DNA of 64,000 bases, from contig JBEKTD010000010.1 of NCBI GenBank assembly GCA_049516395.1, forward strand, positions 1-64,000. Reading direction: 5' to 3'. Below are positions 43,996 to 53,133 of the stretch, one piece after another. The translations under genes were made by a program, and so were the position numbers. Numbering within the stretch: position 1 is the stretch's first letter; the number at the start of each line of letters is the position of its first letter. This stretch comes from Fen-1362 sp049516395 (GTDB lineage: Bacteria > Planctomycetota > Phycisphaerae > Sedimentisphaerales > Anaerobacaceae). The notes under the pieces are model-generated. The model searched no databases and was not told the origin of the DNA. It worked only from the letters and a program-made list of their open reading frames with translations.

Positions 43996-45531
43996 TTATT
44001 TGGTAGCGGCGTGGGCGGGTTGTGCTGCGATGGGGAGATAGACGGTAAAGGTGCTGCCTTTTTCGGGCTCGCTTTCGACGTCGATTCTGCCGTCGTGCCT
44101 GATGACGATTTCCTTGACGATAGCAAGGCCGAGGCCTGTGCCCTGGATTTGTTTGCCGGGGCGGTGGACGCGGTAGAATCTGCCGAAAATTTTATTCAGG
44201 TCATCCTTTGGTATTCCCATACCGGTATCGGAGACCTTTATGACCAATTCATTATTAACGAACTGGGCCGATACCGAGACGGTGCCGTTTTCGGGGGTAA
44301 ATTTTATGGCGTTATTAATCAGGTTGGTAATCATCGAGTAGATTTTGTTTTCGTCGCCGAGCAGCTCGGGCAGGTACTCCGCAATATCGGCTTGCAGCCG
44401 GATTTTCTTTTTGCCTGCGACGTGTTCGAGCGATTCAGCGGCGTGTTTTGCGAGCGAGACCATATTGATGGGTTTGCGGATGATTTCGATTGTGCCGGCC
44501 TCTATCTTGGAAATGTCGAGGATTCCATTGATGAGGTTGGTGAGCCGGTCGGATTCCTCGTTGATGATTTGGAGGAACTCCTGCCTTGTTGGTTGTGCTA
44601 TATCGGGGTCATCGTGCATTGTTTCGGCGTAGGCCTTTATCGAGGTGAGCGGGGTACGCAGCTCATGGGAAACCGATGAGATAAAGTCCGACTTCATACG
44701 GTCGATTTCGCGCTGCTGCGAGACGTCGCGTAGCACCATTACGATGCCGGTCATCGTTCCGTCGTTTCTTCGGATGGGTGCAGCCGTCGCGGCTATGGGA
44801 CATTCCCGCCCGGTTCTGGCGATGATGGCATCATTGCCTGTGCCGCTTTCAATTTCTCGTGATTCAATGACCCGGTCTATGGGGCTGTCAACGGGCTTTT
44901 TGGTTTGTTCGTTGATAATCCTGATTATCTCATCGACCGGCTTATGATGCACTTCTTCAAATCGCCAGCCGGTAAGCTGTTCGGCGGCTTTGTTAAGAAG
45001 CGTTATTTTGTTCTCGGCGTCAACCGCGATTACGGCGTCGCCCATACTCGAAAGGGTTACCGCCAGCAGCTCTTTTTCCTCCGCGAGCTGTTCGGTGCGT
45101 TCTTTTACCAAATCGACAAGCTTCTCATGGTATTGTTTAAGCTCGTCCTTGTCTTTTTTATGCCTTATGGCGTTTTTAACGATTTCAGGAAGGACCTTCA
45201 GATAATTCCTGGCCTGGTCTTTTATGAGATAGTCGGAAGCTCCCGCCTTCATCGCTTTAACCGCGAGTTCCTCGCTGCCCGTTCCGGTGGCAAAAACCGT
45301 GGGGGTATCGACGATAGAATCGAGCAGGTCGAAAGCGGTCCCGTCGCCGAGGAGATAGTCCACGAAAATCAGGTCGAATTTCTCCCCGCCGAGGATTTGG
45401 CCTGCTTGTGCAACCGAGCCGGCGATTGTGTAATCGTAAGGGAGGTTTTCCTCCTTGACCATTCGTTTGAACGCCATCTGGTCAAGCCGGTCGTCTTCAA
45501 CCAGGAGTATTCTGTATCTGTTCTCTTCCAT
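43996..45531 (-). CDS. Receiver-PAS-histidine kinase hybrid
   Basis: The 511-residue protein starts with a receiver domain (RILLVEDDRLDQMAFKRMVK; phospho-acceptor Asp in IFVDYLLGDG at about residue 57), then a helical linker, a PAS domain (about 160-275; AVIAVDAENKITLLNKAAEQ), and a HisKA/HATPase_c kinase with FISSVSHELRTPLTSIKAY, NLINNAIKFTPENG and GTGLGLAIVKEIV. Because the receiver is N-terminal, it probably acts as an output of another kinase in this operon that then controls its own kinase activity. No membrane segment is present. It is the last gene of the minus-strand signalling operon. Confidence 0.92.
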   Translation of the reverse strand: MEENRYRILLVEDDRLDQMAFKRMVKEENLPYDYTIAGSVAQAGQILGGEKFDLIFVDYLLGDGTAFDLLDSIVDTPTVFATGTGSEELAVKAMKAGASDYLIKDQARNYLKVLPEIVKNAIRHKKDKDELKQYHEKLVDLVKERTEQLAEEKELLAVTLSSMGDAVIAVDAENKITLLNKAAEQLTGWRFEEVHHKPVDEIIRIINEQTKKPVDSPIDRVIESREIESGTGNDAIIARTGRECPIAATAAPIRRNDGTMTGIVMVLRDVSQQREIDRMKSDFISSVSHELRTPLTSIKAYAETMHDDPDIAQPTRQEFLQIINEESDRLTNLINGILDISKIEAGTIEIIRKPINMVSLAKHAAESLEHVAGKKKIRLQADIAEYLPELLGDENKIYSMITNLINNAIKFTPENGTVSVSAQFVNNELVIKVSDTGMGIPKDDLNKIFGRFYRVHRPGKQIQGTGLGLAIVKEIVIRHDGRIDVESEPEKGSTFTVYLPIAAQPAHAATK

Positions 45532-45535
45532 AGGT

Positions 45536-45958
45536 TTATGGGTCAGGGAAGGACAGTTCGCTCAGGGTCCAGTATGCGTCGAGCGCATCCATCGCTTTGA
45601 TGAACTCTTCGTAGGTGGCTGGTTTTACAATGTAGCCGGCTGCGCATAAATCAAAGCATTTCGTTTGGTCGTCTTCGTTGTTGGAAACAGTAAGGATAAT
45701 CACTGGTATTTGCTTCAATTCCGCGTCTGCTTTGATGGCGGCAAGAAAATCAGTACCTTTCATTTTGGGCATATTCAGGTCAAGCAAAATGACACAGGGG
45801 CCCTTTTGGGCATTGTTCCTGAGATAATTCAGGGCATTTTCGCCGTCGAGATGATGCACAAGCTCGTTAGGAACATTGAGTTCTTTCAATGCCCGCTTGA
45901 CCGTCACCATCTCGGCATTATCATCATCGACAAGCAGTATCGGTCGTGAGCTTCGCAT
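45536..45958 (-). CDS. Stand-alone response regulator (Rcp1-type) A
   Basis: The 140-residue protein is a single receiver domain: ILLVDDDNAEM acidic pocket, phospho-Asp in CVILLDLNMPKMKG, ILTVSNNEDD and the Lys of GYIVKPATYEEF. There is no output domain. The ATG at 45958 has AGGAGAAC behind it, so the coding region overlaps the upstream receiver gene by 35 bases. It ends 4 bases before the hybrid kinase starts. Confidence 0.92.
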   Translation of the reverse strand: MRSSRPILLVDDDNAEMVTVKRALKELNVPNELVHHLDGENALNYLRNNAQKGPCVILLDLNMPKMKGTDFLAAIKADAELKQIPVIILTVSNNEDDQTKCFDLCAAGYIVKPATYEEFIKAMDALDAYWTLSELSFPDP

Positions 45959-46388
45959 TGACGTTCTCCTGTTCGGTATTTGGCAGTTCACTAAGAGTCC
46001 AGTACAGGTTAACGATTTTCATTGCCTCCACGAATTTGATATAGTCCACCGGTTTGACGATAAAGCCGGCGATGCTGAGCTGGAAGGTTATGAATCTGTC
46101 TTGGTCGTCTTTCGAGGTGGTCAGGACTATCGTGGGGATTTTCCTGAGCTTGTCATCGGCTTTGGCGATTTTGAGGAATTCTATGCCGTTCATCTTGGGC
46201 ATATTGAGGTCGAGCAGGATGACGCAGGGTTTGGGTTTGGTTTCGTCTCTAAGGTAAACAAGGCCTTCTTCGCCGTTGGAAACCCGCACCAGCGGATTTG
46301 TGACTTTGATTTCCTTCAATGCCCTTTTGACGGTCATTGCGTCAACGGTGTCATCTTCAAGCAGTAAGATAGGTTTATAATCTCGCAT
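45924..46388 (-). CDS. Stand-alone response regulator (Rcp1-type) B
   Basis: The 154-residue product is a receiver only: KPILLLEDDTVDAMTVKRAL, phospho-Asp in CVILLDLNMPKMNG, VLTTSKDDQD and GFIVKPVDYIKF. The long alpha4/beta5 end with YWTLSELPN is shared with the other stand-alone receivers of this operon, so they are recent paralogues. GGGAGA precedes ATG 46388. It overlaps its neighbours on both sides. Confidence 0.92.
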   Translation of the reverse strand: MRDYKPILLLEDDTVDAMTVKRALKEIKVTNPLVRVSNGEEGLVYLRDETKPKPCVILLDLNMPKMNGIEFLKIAKADDKLRKIPTIVLTTSKDDQDRFITFQLSIAGFIVKPVDYIKFVEAMKIVNLYWTLSELPNTEQENVNAKLTTDTACR

Positions 46389-46818
46389 TATCTGTCTCCC
46401 TTTCTTTTTCTACAAGCCCGTTCCAGGCCCAGTATTGAATAATAATGTCCATGGACCGCAGAAAAGCGTCGTAATCAACCGCTTTTATTACATATCCGGC
46501 TATGCCAAGGTTGAATGTGTCGAGCTTGTCCTGCTCATATTTCGAAACCGTCAGCGCAACAACGGGTATATGCTGAAGCTCGTCGTCGGCCTTCATAATC
46601 TGGAGCAGCTCGATTCCGTTCAGCCTGGGCATATTGAGGTCCAGCAGTATGAACGCCGGCCTGTCGTTGTTCGGGTCCCTGAGATATTCGAGGGCTTCTT
46701 CACCGTCCATTTTGTGAATGACGGGATTTTTGACCCTGATGTCATGCAGGGCTTGTTTTGAGGTGGCTGCGTCCACCATGTCGTCTTCAACAAGCAGTAT
46801 TGGTTTTAACAATGGCAT
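46375..46818 (-). CDS. Stand-alone response regulator (Rcp1-type) C
   Basis: This 147-residue receiver has KPILLVEDDMVDAATSKQAL, phospho-Asp in FILLDLNMPRLNG, ALTVSKYEQD and GYVIKAVDYDAF, in which the residue after the conserved Lys is Ala rather than the usual Pro. It overlaps receiver B by 14 bases and the kinase upstream by 13 bases. AGGGAGAC lies before its ATG. Confidence 0.9.
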   Translation of the reverse strand: MPLLKPILLVEDDMVDAATSKQALHDIRVKNPVIHKMDGEEALEYLRDPNNDRPAFILLDLNMPRLNGIELLQIMKADDELQHIPVVALTVSKYEQDKLDTFNLGIAGYVIKAVDYDAFLRSMDIIIQYWAWNGLVEKERETDNARL

Positions 46819-48101
46819 TTTTCGTCTCCCTGATTAATGGTTTTGGGCAGAGTAAAGAAAAACACACTACCTTCGCCTATTTTGGATGTCACCCATACTT
46901 TGCCGCCATATAGTTCCACTACTTTTTTTACTATGGTCAGCCCAATACCGGTGCTTTCCGTTTTATCGCGTGGCACCAGCGTTTGAAATATCTCGAATAT
47001 TTTCTCAAAGTATTTTTCATTGATTCCGCACCCGTTGTCCGCGACGCTGAATTTCCAGAAGTTGTTTTCTTCGGTGCAGTCGATTTTTATCAGTCCTTTT
47101 GGCTTGTCAATATATTTAACGGCGTTGCTCATAAGGTTCTGTAATACCTGTTTGAGCCGCAGCCGTTCGGCGAGCACAATAGGCATGTTTGGTTCAATAA
47201 CGACTTCGATATTATCCGGGATTACGATTTCTCCGATTATTTCCGTGAGCAGGGCGGTTACGTCCACGTTATGCCGTTCTTCGCAAACGTATCCGATTTC
47301 GGCATATCGTAAAATGCCGTCGATGAAATCGCTCATTCGCCTGGCCCTGATAATAAGCAGCCGGAGTTGGTCGGTGCCTTCCTTGTCAAGTTTGTCAGAG
47401 TAGCTTCTAATCAGGCGGTCGGCGACTGTGCCGATGCCTCGCAGGGGTGATTTGAGGTCGTGAGCAATAATGTGGGCGAAACTGCGGTGCTCCTGGTTTG
47501 AGGTCTCTAAATCCCTGACGGTTTTGCTGAGGTCATGATTTAGTTTCGCAAGGGTTTCCTCGGATTTTTTGCGGTAGGTAATATCCCTGAGTATATAGAC
47601 AAAATACGCGGTATCTCCGTCATCGTCCATTACGGGGTCCGCAGAAGCGACAATCCAGACGTCTTTCTGAGACAGGTATAATTCTGTTTCCTCGTGTTTG
47701 TTGGTTTGTTTGGCAATTTTTAAAGGACAATTGTCCGGCGGCAGTTCTGTTTCATAAAGCAATCCGTGGGTGGTTTGTCCGAGGAGCGTCCCGAGCGGTT
47801 TGCCGAAAAATCGCGATGCGGAATGGTTGGCCTGCACGATTTGGAATTCTTTATCCACGAGCATAATCGGGTCTCGTGTCGCGTTGAATGTCTCCTCCCA
47901 TTCCCGCAGCGCCTTGATAAGCGCCTCCTCTACGCGTTCGTGCTCGCTTTCGAGCCGTTCCAGGCCGCCAATGCGGGCTCGCAGAGACCTTATGCAGCTT
48001 AACAACTGCTCTCTTGTTTGCTGTTCCTGATGCTGATAGCTGTCGGGAGCAGTGTTTTCCGCTGCAATCGTCTGTGTATTTTTGATTAGTTCTGTTTCCA
48101 T
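46806..48101 (-). CDS. PAS histidine kinase, soluble
   Basis: The 431-residue protein has a coiled-coil N-terminus, a PAS domain at about residues 65-185 (TFNATRDPIMLVDKEFQIVQ, AYFVYILRDIT), an H-box of the phytochrome-like type (SFAHIIAHDLKSPLRGIGT) and HATPase_c with NLMSNAVKYID, DNGCGI and GIGLTIVKKVVELYGGKVWV. No membrane segment is seen. Kinases with this His-Asp-Leu-Lys H-box typically signal to stand-alone Rcp1-type receivers, which are encoded next to it. Confidence 0.9.
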   Translation of the reverse strand: METELIKNTQTIAAENTAPDSYQHQEQQTREQLLSCIRSLRARIGGLERLESEHERVEEALIKALREWEETFNATRDPIMLVDKEFQIVQANHSASRFFGKPLGTLLGQTTHGLLYETELPPDNCPLKIAKQTNKHEETELYLSQKDVWIVASADPVMDDDGDTAYFVYILRDITYRKKSEETLAKLNHDLSKTVRDLETSNQEHRSFAHIIAHDLKSPLRGIGTVADRLIRSYSDKLDKEGTDQLRLLIIRARRMSDFIDGILRYAEIGYVCEERHNVDVTALLTEIIGEIVIPDNIEVVIEPNMPIVLAERLRLKQVLQNLMSNAVKYIDKPKGLIKIDCTEENNFWKFSVADNGCGINEKYFEKIFEIFQTLVPRDKTESTGIGLTIVKKVVELYGGKVWVTSKIGEGSVFFFTLPKTINQGDEKCHC

Positions 48102-48138
48102 TTTTATCCAGTAATTTCAAGTTGTCCGGCTTTTTTGC

Positions 48139-48600
48139 TCAAAAGGGAGCGTTAAGGTTACGATTTATTTCGGCAGTTATAAGTTCGGGTTTAGGCAGTT
48201 CACTTGTGCTCCAGTACATCATTATACTGCCGAGTGTTTCCACGAATTTTGAGTAATCCACCGGCTTAACCATATATCCCGCGGCGCCGAGTTCGAAACT
48301 TTCGAGAACGTCCCGTTTTTCCCTTGATGTTGTCAGCACAATAATCGGTATGGTTTTGAGTTCCGGGTGGGCTTTAATTACCTTCAAAAACTCCATACCG
48401 TTCATTTTGGGCATATTGAGGTCGAGCAGGATAACAAAGGGTTTTTCATTGTCGGGGTTAGTCAGATATTTCATCGCCTCTTCGCCGTTGACAGAACGCA
48501 TAACGGAATGCCCGACATGCAGGTCTCGCATTGCCCGTTTGACTGTCATAGCGTCAACGTTATCGTCTTCAACAAGCAGTACTGGTTTTAGTGGCTGCAT
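48139..48600 (-). CDS. Stand-alone response regulator (Rcp1-type) D
   Basis: The 153-residue receiver begins MQPLKPVLLVEDDNVDAMTV, has the phospho-Asp in FVILLDLNMPKMNG, then VLTTSREKRD and GYMVKPVDYSKF. The open frame extends to 48687 inside the upstream kinase, but the family start at ATG 48600 fits all paralogues. The coding region overlaps the kinase at 48569 by 32 bases. Confidence 0.9.
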   Translation of the reverse strand: MQPLKPVLLVEDDNVDAMTVKRAMRDLHVGHSVMRSVNGEEAMKYLTNPDNEKPFVILLDLNMPKMNGMEFLKVIKAHPELKTIPIIVLTTSREKRDVLESFELGAAGYMVKPVDYSKFVETLGSIMMYWSTSELPKPELITAEINRNLNAPF

Positions 48601-50440
48601 ACGATATATCCTCAATAGTTCTGGGGAACGTGAAATAGAATGTGCTGCCGGAACCGGGCTGTGATTCCACCCATATTTTTCCGCCATAGAGTTCGACTAT
48701 TTTCTTTACAATTGCCAGGCCTGTTCCGGCGGTTTCCGGCTCATCTTTTTTGGGCAGCGTCTGGAATATCCTGAAGATTTTTTCGAAGTACTTCTGCTCA
48801 ATGCCAGGCCCGTTATCGCTGACATAGAACTTCCAGAAATCTCCCTGCTCGACACAGCCGACCTTCACATTACCATTCGTTTTATCCATAAAGGTTACCG
48901 CGTTTGTCAGAAGGTTCTGGAAGATAAGTTCAATATGTTCGCGCTCGCAGGTGATAGCGGGCATACTGTCCACGGCTATTTCGACGTGGTCGGACGGTGA
49001 TATCGTGCCTTTAATGTCGGAGAGTATGGCATTTAGATTGACCTGCTGCTCTTTGTGCTTTGTGCGAACGATTTTAGAGAATTGAAGCATTCCATCGATT
49101 AGCTTGTCGATTCGGATGACCCTGGTTTTAAGCAGGCGTACCTGTTCGCGGCCCTGGTTGTCGAGTTTGTCGCCATAGTCGGTGATAATCCAGTCCGCGA
49201 GGGTGCCGATTCCGCGAACCGGTGTTTTCAGGTCATGGGCGGCAACATGCACAAAATCATGAAGCTGCTTGTTCGACCGGCTGAGCTCGTCAATTGCCGA
49301 CTGAAGGTCCTGGTTGAGTTTATCGAGCGCCTTCTTGGTTTTTTTGTGCTCTGTGATGTCCTCGGCGGTGCCCTCATAATAAAGAATATTGCCGTTGCCG
49401 TCTCTTACGGCGGATGCGCTTTCGGAGACGAACAGTTTGGTGCCGTCGCCTCTTATCCAGACGGACTCAAGCCCAACGACGCTGCCTTCTTTTTCGATGC
49501 GTTCCTTAAACACCGAGCGGGGCGTGGATGGGTCGATACTTTCTTTTTCGAGGTTGAGTTGTGCCAGCTCTTCGAAGGACTGGTACCCCATCATTCTCAC
49601 CAGCGCCGGGTTTGCCAGCAGTATTCGTCCGTCGGGTGTCGTTCTATACAGGCCGACGACGGTATTCTCAAAGACGGTTCTAAATCGCTCCTCACTCTTT
49701 CGCAGATTTTCTTGTGCCTGCTTGAGCTCTTGAAAAAATCCTCCTGTTTTGTAGAGCGTTGCATCTTCAGGTATTTCCGGATGGCTGTGCAAATATGCCT
49801 GAAGGTGCTGTGTTATCTTGGAGGGATGTGCCATAATGAACCGGCAGGCACTATCACCCTTGGCTTTACACATTATCTCAGAGGCAACCAGCGGAATTCC
49901 AAAGCTTTCCTCACACCATCCGGATGAATATCCGGCATTCATAGTACAGACGCAGGAACTGCTCTTTTTGCCGCTCTTTTCCCACGCATCGGCTTCAAAC
50001 GAAAATGGGTGATCATATATAAGATAGTAGTTCTCGTCCGTTGTCGGTTTTGACTCAGGTGATATGTCAACAAAAGCCCATCCTGTATAAGCAAAATGAA
50101 TTGGCCCTGTGGAAAGCTTCTCTATGGGGTCCCGCAGACCCATTCGTTGATGGAAGTTCTTGGCGTCCATCTTTCCGATGGCGTGTGCAACGTCAAAAAG
50201 AAGGGTCCTCGCCATTTCTGATGCATTCTCCTCTCCCCAGTCCTTGAACATACCTTTTATGGTGTCGAAGAAATCCACCGACATCGAGGCCGCTCTGATA
50301 AGAATATACCTCTGGCCGAATATCTCTATCGTACCTGTCGAGGCGTCTTCTTTCTTTTGACTGAAGTAAGCGCTCACATACTCTTGAGCTTTCCGGAAAA
50401 TCGGCTCAAACTGTTCTGGAACGGCTACGGTATCCAACAT
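48569..50440 (-). CDS. V4R-PAS histidine kinase
   Basis: This 623-residue protein opens with about 215 residues that look like an XylR-N/V4R ligand-binding module, ending in CTMNAGYSSGWCEESFGI and KAKGDSACRFIMAHP, the Cys-containing end of V4R domains, which bind small hydrophobic or aromatic molecules. A PAS domain follows at about 245-370 (VGLYRTTPDGRILLANPALV), then the kinase with DFVHVAAHDLKTPVRGIGT, NLLTNAVTFMD, DNGPGIEQKYF and GTGLAIVKKIVELYGGKIWV. GGAGGAAAGG precedes ATG 50440. Confidence 0.88.
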   Translation of the reverse strand: MLDTVAVPEQFEPIFRKAQEYVSAYFSQKKEDASTGTIEIFGQRYILIRAASMSVDFFDTIKGMFKDWGEENASEMARTLLFDVAHAIGKMDAKNFHQRMGLRDPIEKLSTGPIHFAYTGWAFVDISPESKPTTDENYYLIYDHPFSFEADAWEKSGKKSSSCVCTMNAGYSSGWCEESFGIPLVASEIMCKAKGDSACRFIMAHPSKITQHLQAYLHSHPEIPEDATLYKTGGFFQELKQAQENLRKSEERFRTVFENTVVGLYRTTPDGRILLANPALVRMMGYQSFEELAQLNLEKESIDPSTPRSVFKERIEKEGSVVGLESVWIRGDGTKLFVSESASAVRDGNGNILYYEGTAEDITEHKKTKKALDKLNQDLQSAIDELSRSNKQLHDFVHVAAHDLKTPVRGIGTLADWIITDYGDKLDNQGREQVRLLKTRVIRIDKLIDGMLQFSKIVRTKHKEQQVNLNAILSDIKGTISPSDHVEIAVDSMPAITCEREHIELIFQNLLTNAVTFMDKTNGNVKVGCVEQGDFWKFYVSDNGPGIEQKYFEKIFRIFQTLPKKDEPETAGTGLAIVKKIVELYGGKIWVESQPGSGSTFYFTFPRTIEDISYAATKTSTAC

Positions 50441-50550
50441 ATTGCCTTTCCTCCATTTTGTGCCGAAGTTCGCATGATTATCAGATAATGTGCCTTCATT
50501 GCATCTACGCTGTCATCTTCGACTAATAATGTTGGTTTGTAGTTTTTCAT
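50425..50550 (-). pseudogene. Stump of a stand-alone response regulator gene
   Basis: A 41-codon frame starts MKNYKPTLLVEDDSVDAM, matching the first 17-18 residues of the other receivers in this operon (for example KPILLLEDDTVDAM), then departs into unrelated sequence and stops at 50425-50427. The rest of the receiver, including the phospho-Asp, is missing. It lies just where a receiver gene would be expected, between two kinase genes, and overlaps the start of the V4R kinase. I read it as the remains of a deletion, perhaps retained for the ribosome binding site. Confidence 0.75.
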
Positions 50551-50552
50551 TT

Positions 50553-52163
50553 TCAGCCCTCGTTGTTCTGGCCTTCGCTGCCGTTGGAGTGCTCCTCTGC
50601 GCCGACTTCGACAGTATCTTCTTCCGGCGGCTGCTCAGGAGCGCCAGCTTTTGGGAAGGTGAACAGGAACGTTGTTCCCTTACCGACCTCGGATTCGAGC
50701 CAGATTTTGCCGCCGTAAAGCTCTACTATTTTCTTAACAACCGTAAGCCCGATACCGGTACTTTCAAATTCATCACGCGGCGCAAGTGTCTGGAATATCT
50801 TGAAGATGCGTTCCCAGTGTTTCTTCTCGATACCGGGGCCGTTGTCGGCGATGCCGAATCTCCAGTATTCGCCGTCTTCGGAGCAGTGCACTTTTATATG
50901 CCCTTCGGGCTTGTCCATATATTTCACGGCGTTACTGAGCAGGTTCTGGAAGACCTGTGTAATGCGTGTTTCCTCGCATTTGACCGTCGGCAGGTCCGAT
51001 TCGACAGTAATCTTTATATTCGCCGGCGGGGCGAGCATATCTATGATTTCCGGCAGAAGCTTATTAAGCTCAACTTCGGAAAGTTTTTCACGGACACGGC
51101 CAACCCTGGAATATTGCAGAATCCCGTCGATGAGGTTGTGCATTCTGTCAACTCGTTGCCTGAGCAGCTTCAATTGCTCCTGGCCGTCCTGGTCGAGCTT
51201 GTCGGCGTAGTCGGTGGATATCCAGTCCGCAAGCGTCTTTATCGCTCGAAGAGGCGCTTTAAGGTCGTGGCTGGCGATATAGGCGAAATCTTTCAACTCC
51301 TGGTTGACGCCCTCAAGTTCTTTGACCAGTTCCACCTGTTTATGTTCCGCTTTTTCTCGCTCTGTTATTTCAGAGGTGAGCTGTTTATTGGCGGTGGTCA
51401 GTTCGGAAGTGCGTTCCTGGACTCGCAACTCCAGTTCTACTTTGGCTTTGACCAGTTCTGAGTCGCGTTCCTGTATTTGCTCAAGCATTTCATTGAATGA
51501 ATCGATAAGCAGACCGACCTCGTCATTGCTGTCTTTTATCGCCCTGGCGGAGTAATCTTTCTTTTTTGATACGCCTTGCGCCAGTTTGGCCAAGCTGAGA
51601 ATCGGTCCTGAAATGAAACGCTGCAGTCGCGCCGAGACAATCCATGCGGCTATGACAGCCAGCAGCAGAACGGCAACAGTGTTTTGTGCGTTGCGTCTTA
51701 ACGCCGCGTACATAGGGCTTAAATCTGAACGCAGGCATACAGTGCCTATTGTCTCATTGTCGAGCACTATTGGCTCAAAGACGGTTAACAGATTGTCTGA
51801 GAAACTATAACCCGGCGGTTGAACCTGGATTGCCAAATGTTCTTTATTGGCTTCGGTTCTGGCGTAACTGACAAACGCATTTCCGTTTTTTTTGTAAACA
51901 CAGCCGAAGACGATTGAAGAATCGGCCTTGAGGGCTTTTAAGGTTTTATCTGCATCTCCTGTGTCTTCAAATGTCAACGCGGCTTTGCAGTTGTCTGCAG
52001 TGATTTGTGCTTCGGTAAAAAGCTTTTCAACGAGGTTGCTCCGCAGACCTTGCCATTCCCAGAACACAAATGCTCCGCCCACCACCATCAATGCCAACAA
52101 GCAGGTTAGCATAACGATGGCAATCAACTTTTGCTTAATGGCCAAATTCCGGATAAACAGCAT
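50553..52163 (-). CDS. Membrane histidine kinase with periplasmic sensor and HAMP
   Basis: The 536-residue protein has membrane segments at about residues 13-33 and 159-178 flanking a CHASE8-like periplasmic domain of about 125 residues, then HAMP (about 180-235; GPILSLAKLAQGVSKKKDYS), a coiled coil, an H-box FAYIASHDLKAPLRAIKT and HATPase_c with NLLSNAVKYMD, DNGPGIEKKHWE and GIGLTVVKKIVELYGGKIWL. The C-terminus is Glu-rich. It starts 2 bases after the YfiR-like stop, with GGAGG upstream, so the two are coupled; the YfiR-like protein may modulate the sensor domain. Confidence 0.9.
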   Translation of the reverse strand: MLFIRNLAIKQKLIAIVMLTCLLALMVVGGAFVFWEWQGLRSNLVEKLFTEAQITADNCKAALTFEDTGDADKTLKALKADSSIVFGCVYKKNGNAFVSYARTEANKEHLAIQVQPPGYSFSDNLLTVFEPIVLDNETIGTVCLRSDLSPMYAALRRNAQNTVAVLLLAVIAAWIVSARLQRFISGPILSLAKLAQGVSKKKDYSARAIKDSNDEVGLLIDSFNEMLEQIQERDSELVKAKVELELRVQERTSELTTANKQLTSEITEREKAEHKQVELVKELEGVNQELKDFAYIASHDLKAPLRAIKTLADWISTDYADKLDQDGQEQLKLLRQRVDRMHNLIDGILQYSRVGRVREKLSEVELNKLLPEIIDMLAPPANIKITVESDLPTVKCEETRITQVFQNLLSNAVKYMDKPEGHIKVHCSEDGEYWRFGIADNGPGIEKKHWERIFKIFQTLAPRDEFESTGIGLTVVKKIVELYGGKIWLESEVGKGTTFLFTFPKAGAPEQPPEEDTVEVGAEEHSNGSEGQNNEG

Positions 52164-52165
52164 GG

Positions 52166-53104
52166 TTATTTGGCCTCCTTCTGTGTTGTTTCGGAGAGGC
52201 CCGTTACTTCAGAACCATCTTTGATTACTTTTTTAGCAAGACGGAGAAGCTGAGACCTGATTTTTAGTCCTGCTTTTTCGGATGCAGTCAGATTTATGTC
52301 GAATCGAACCTTGTTGTCTTCGATAACGAAGTTTACGGTACCGCCATCCTCGAGAAACCCCTGCGTGTCGGATACTGTCAGGACGCCGTTATTCTTTAAA
52401 AGGTCAATTATTTCCCTGGTGTTTTTTCTTTCCGATTGGCATATAAACAGCAAATGACACTTTTTGAGAGCGTCCATTTGTCCATTGGCAATTGTTTCGA
52501 TTACTGCCTTGATATCTTCAGCCTTTGACGGGTCGGCAAGAAGATATCCCTGTTTTTTAAGCTCTTCTATTTTTGCGGCTCGTGCGGCCGCGTCGGTTAT
52601 GTTTTTGAGCCCGTCAAACTCATCCTCCGGTTTTATAACGATTTTGTTGTCATTGTCTCTGTATATGATATGGCTTTTGGTCAGGGCTTTAAGTTTTTCA
52701 GTCAATTCCGCCTTGTCTTTTCCTGCGGCATCTTTGAGTTGCTGTAAACTGTCAATGCGTTTTAAAACAACATTGCGCTCCTCGACTTTTTTGTCTTTTA
52801 GGATATCGGCAGCGGCGCCAAACGGGTCCTGGCCGATGATACCGATGGTTATCTGGTTGCCGGTTTTTGCCGTTTTTTCTTCGGGCCAGTCAACAAACTT
52901 CAGGAAGTTATACATAAAGGCGGCTTTGACCTCGTATTCCTTATACTGGGCCGACTGCGATTCCGCCGGGTACACATCGGATATCATTATGCCGCTCAGT
53001 AATACGAGGCAGGGGACAAGTAGTCCGGCTATTCGCCTGGCTCCTGTTCCTGCCGCAGACCGTGAGGTCTTGCTCTTTAAGTTATGCGTTTTTTCTCGAG
53101 CCAT
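52166..53104 (-). CDS. YfiR/DUF4154-family periplasmic protein with an insertion
   Basis: The 312-residue protein has a long N-terminal region with a membrane-spanning signal (about residues 27-45), then the family start YEVKAAFMYNFLKFVDWPEE, ITIGIIGQDPFG, and the family end CHLLFICQSE, ILTV-like VLTVSDTQGFLEDGGTVNFV and VRFDINLTASEKAGLKIRS. YfiR proteins are periplasmic repressors of membrane signalling proteins. A charged segment of roughly 90 residues (about 105-200) separates the two halves and is not part of the usual family length of about 170-190 residues. It is encoded between a TonB-dependent receptor and a membrane kinase, a known association. Confidence 0.85.
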   Translation of the reverse strand: MAREKTHNLKSKTSRSAAGTGARRIAGLLVPCLVLLSGIMISDVYPAESQSAQYKEYEVKAAFMYNFLKFVDWPEEKTAKTGNQITIGIIGQDPFGAAADILKDKKVEERNVVLKRIDSLQQLKDAAGKDKAELTEKLKALTKSHIIYRDNDNKIVIKPEDEFDGLKNITDAAARAAKIEELKKQGYLLADPSKAEDIKAVIETIANGQMDALKKCHLLFICQSERKNTREIIDLLKNNGVLTVSDTQGFLEDGGTVNFVIEDNKVRFDINLTASEKAGLKIRSQLLRLAKKVIKDGSEVTGLSETTQKEAK

Positions 53105-53133
53105 AAGTTATATACCTAAATAGTACCCAGTCG

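Noticed and set aside
43996..45600. Several plus-strand frames up to 231 residues in the signalling operon
   Set aside because: They are complementary shadows of the receiver-kinase genes and lack ribosome binding sites and motifs.
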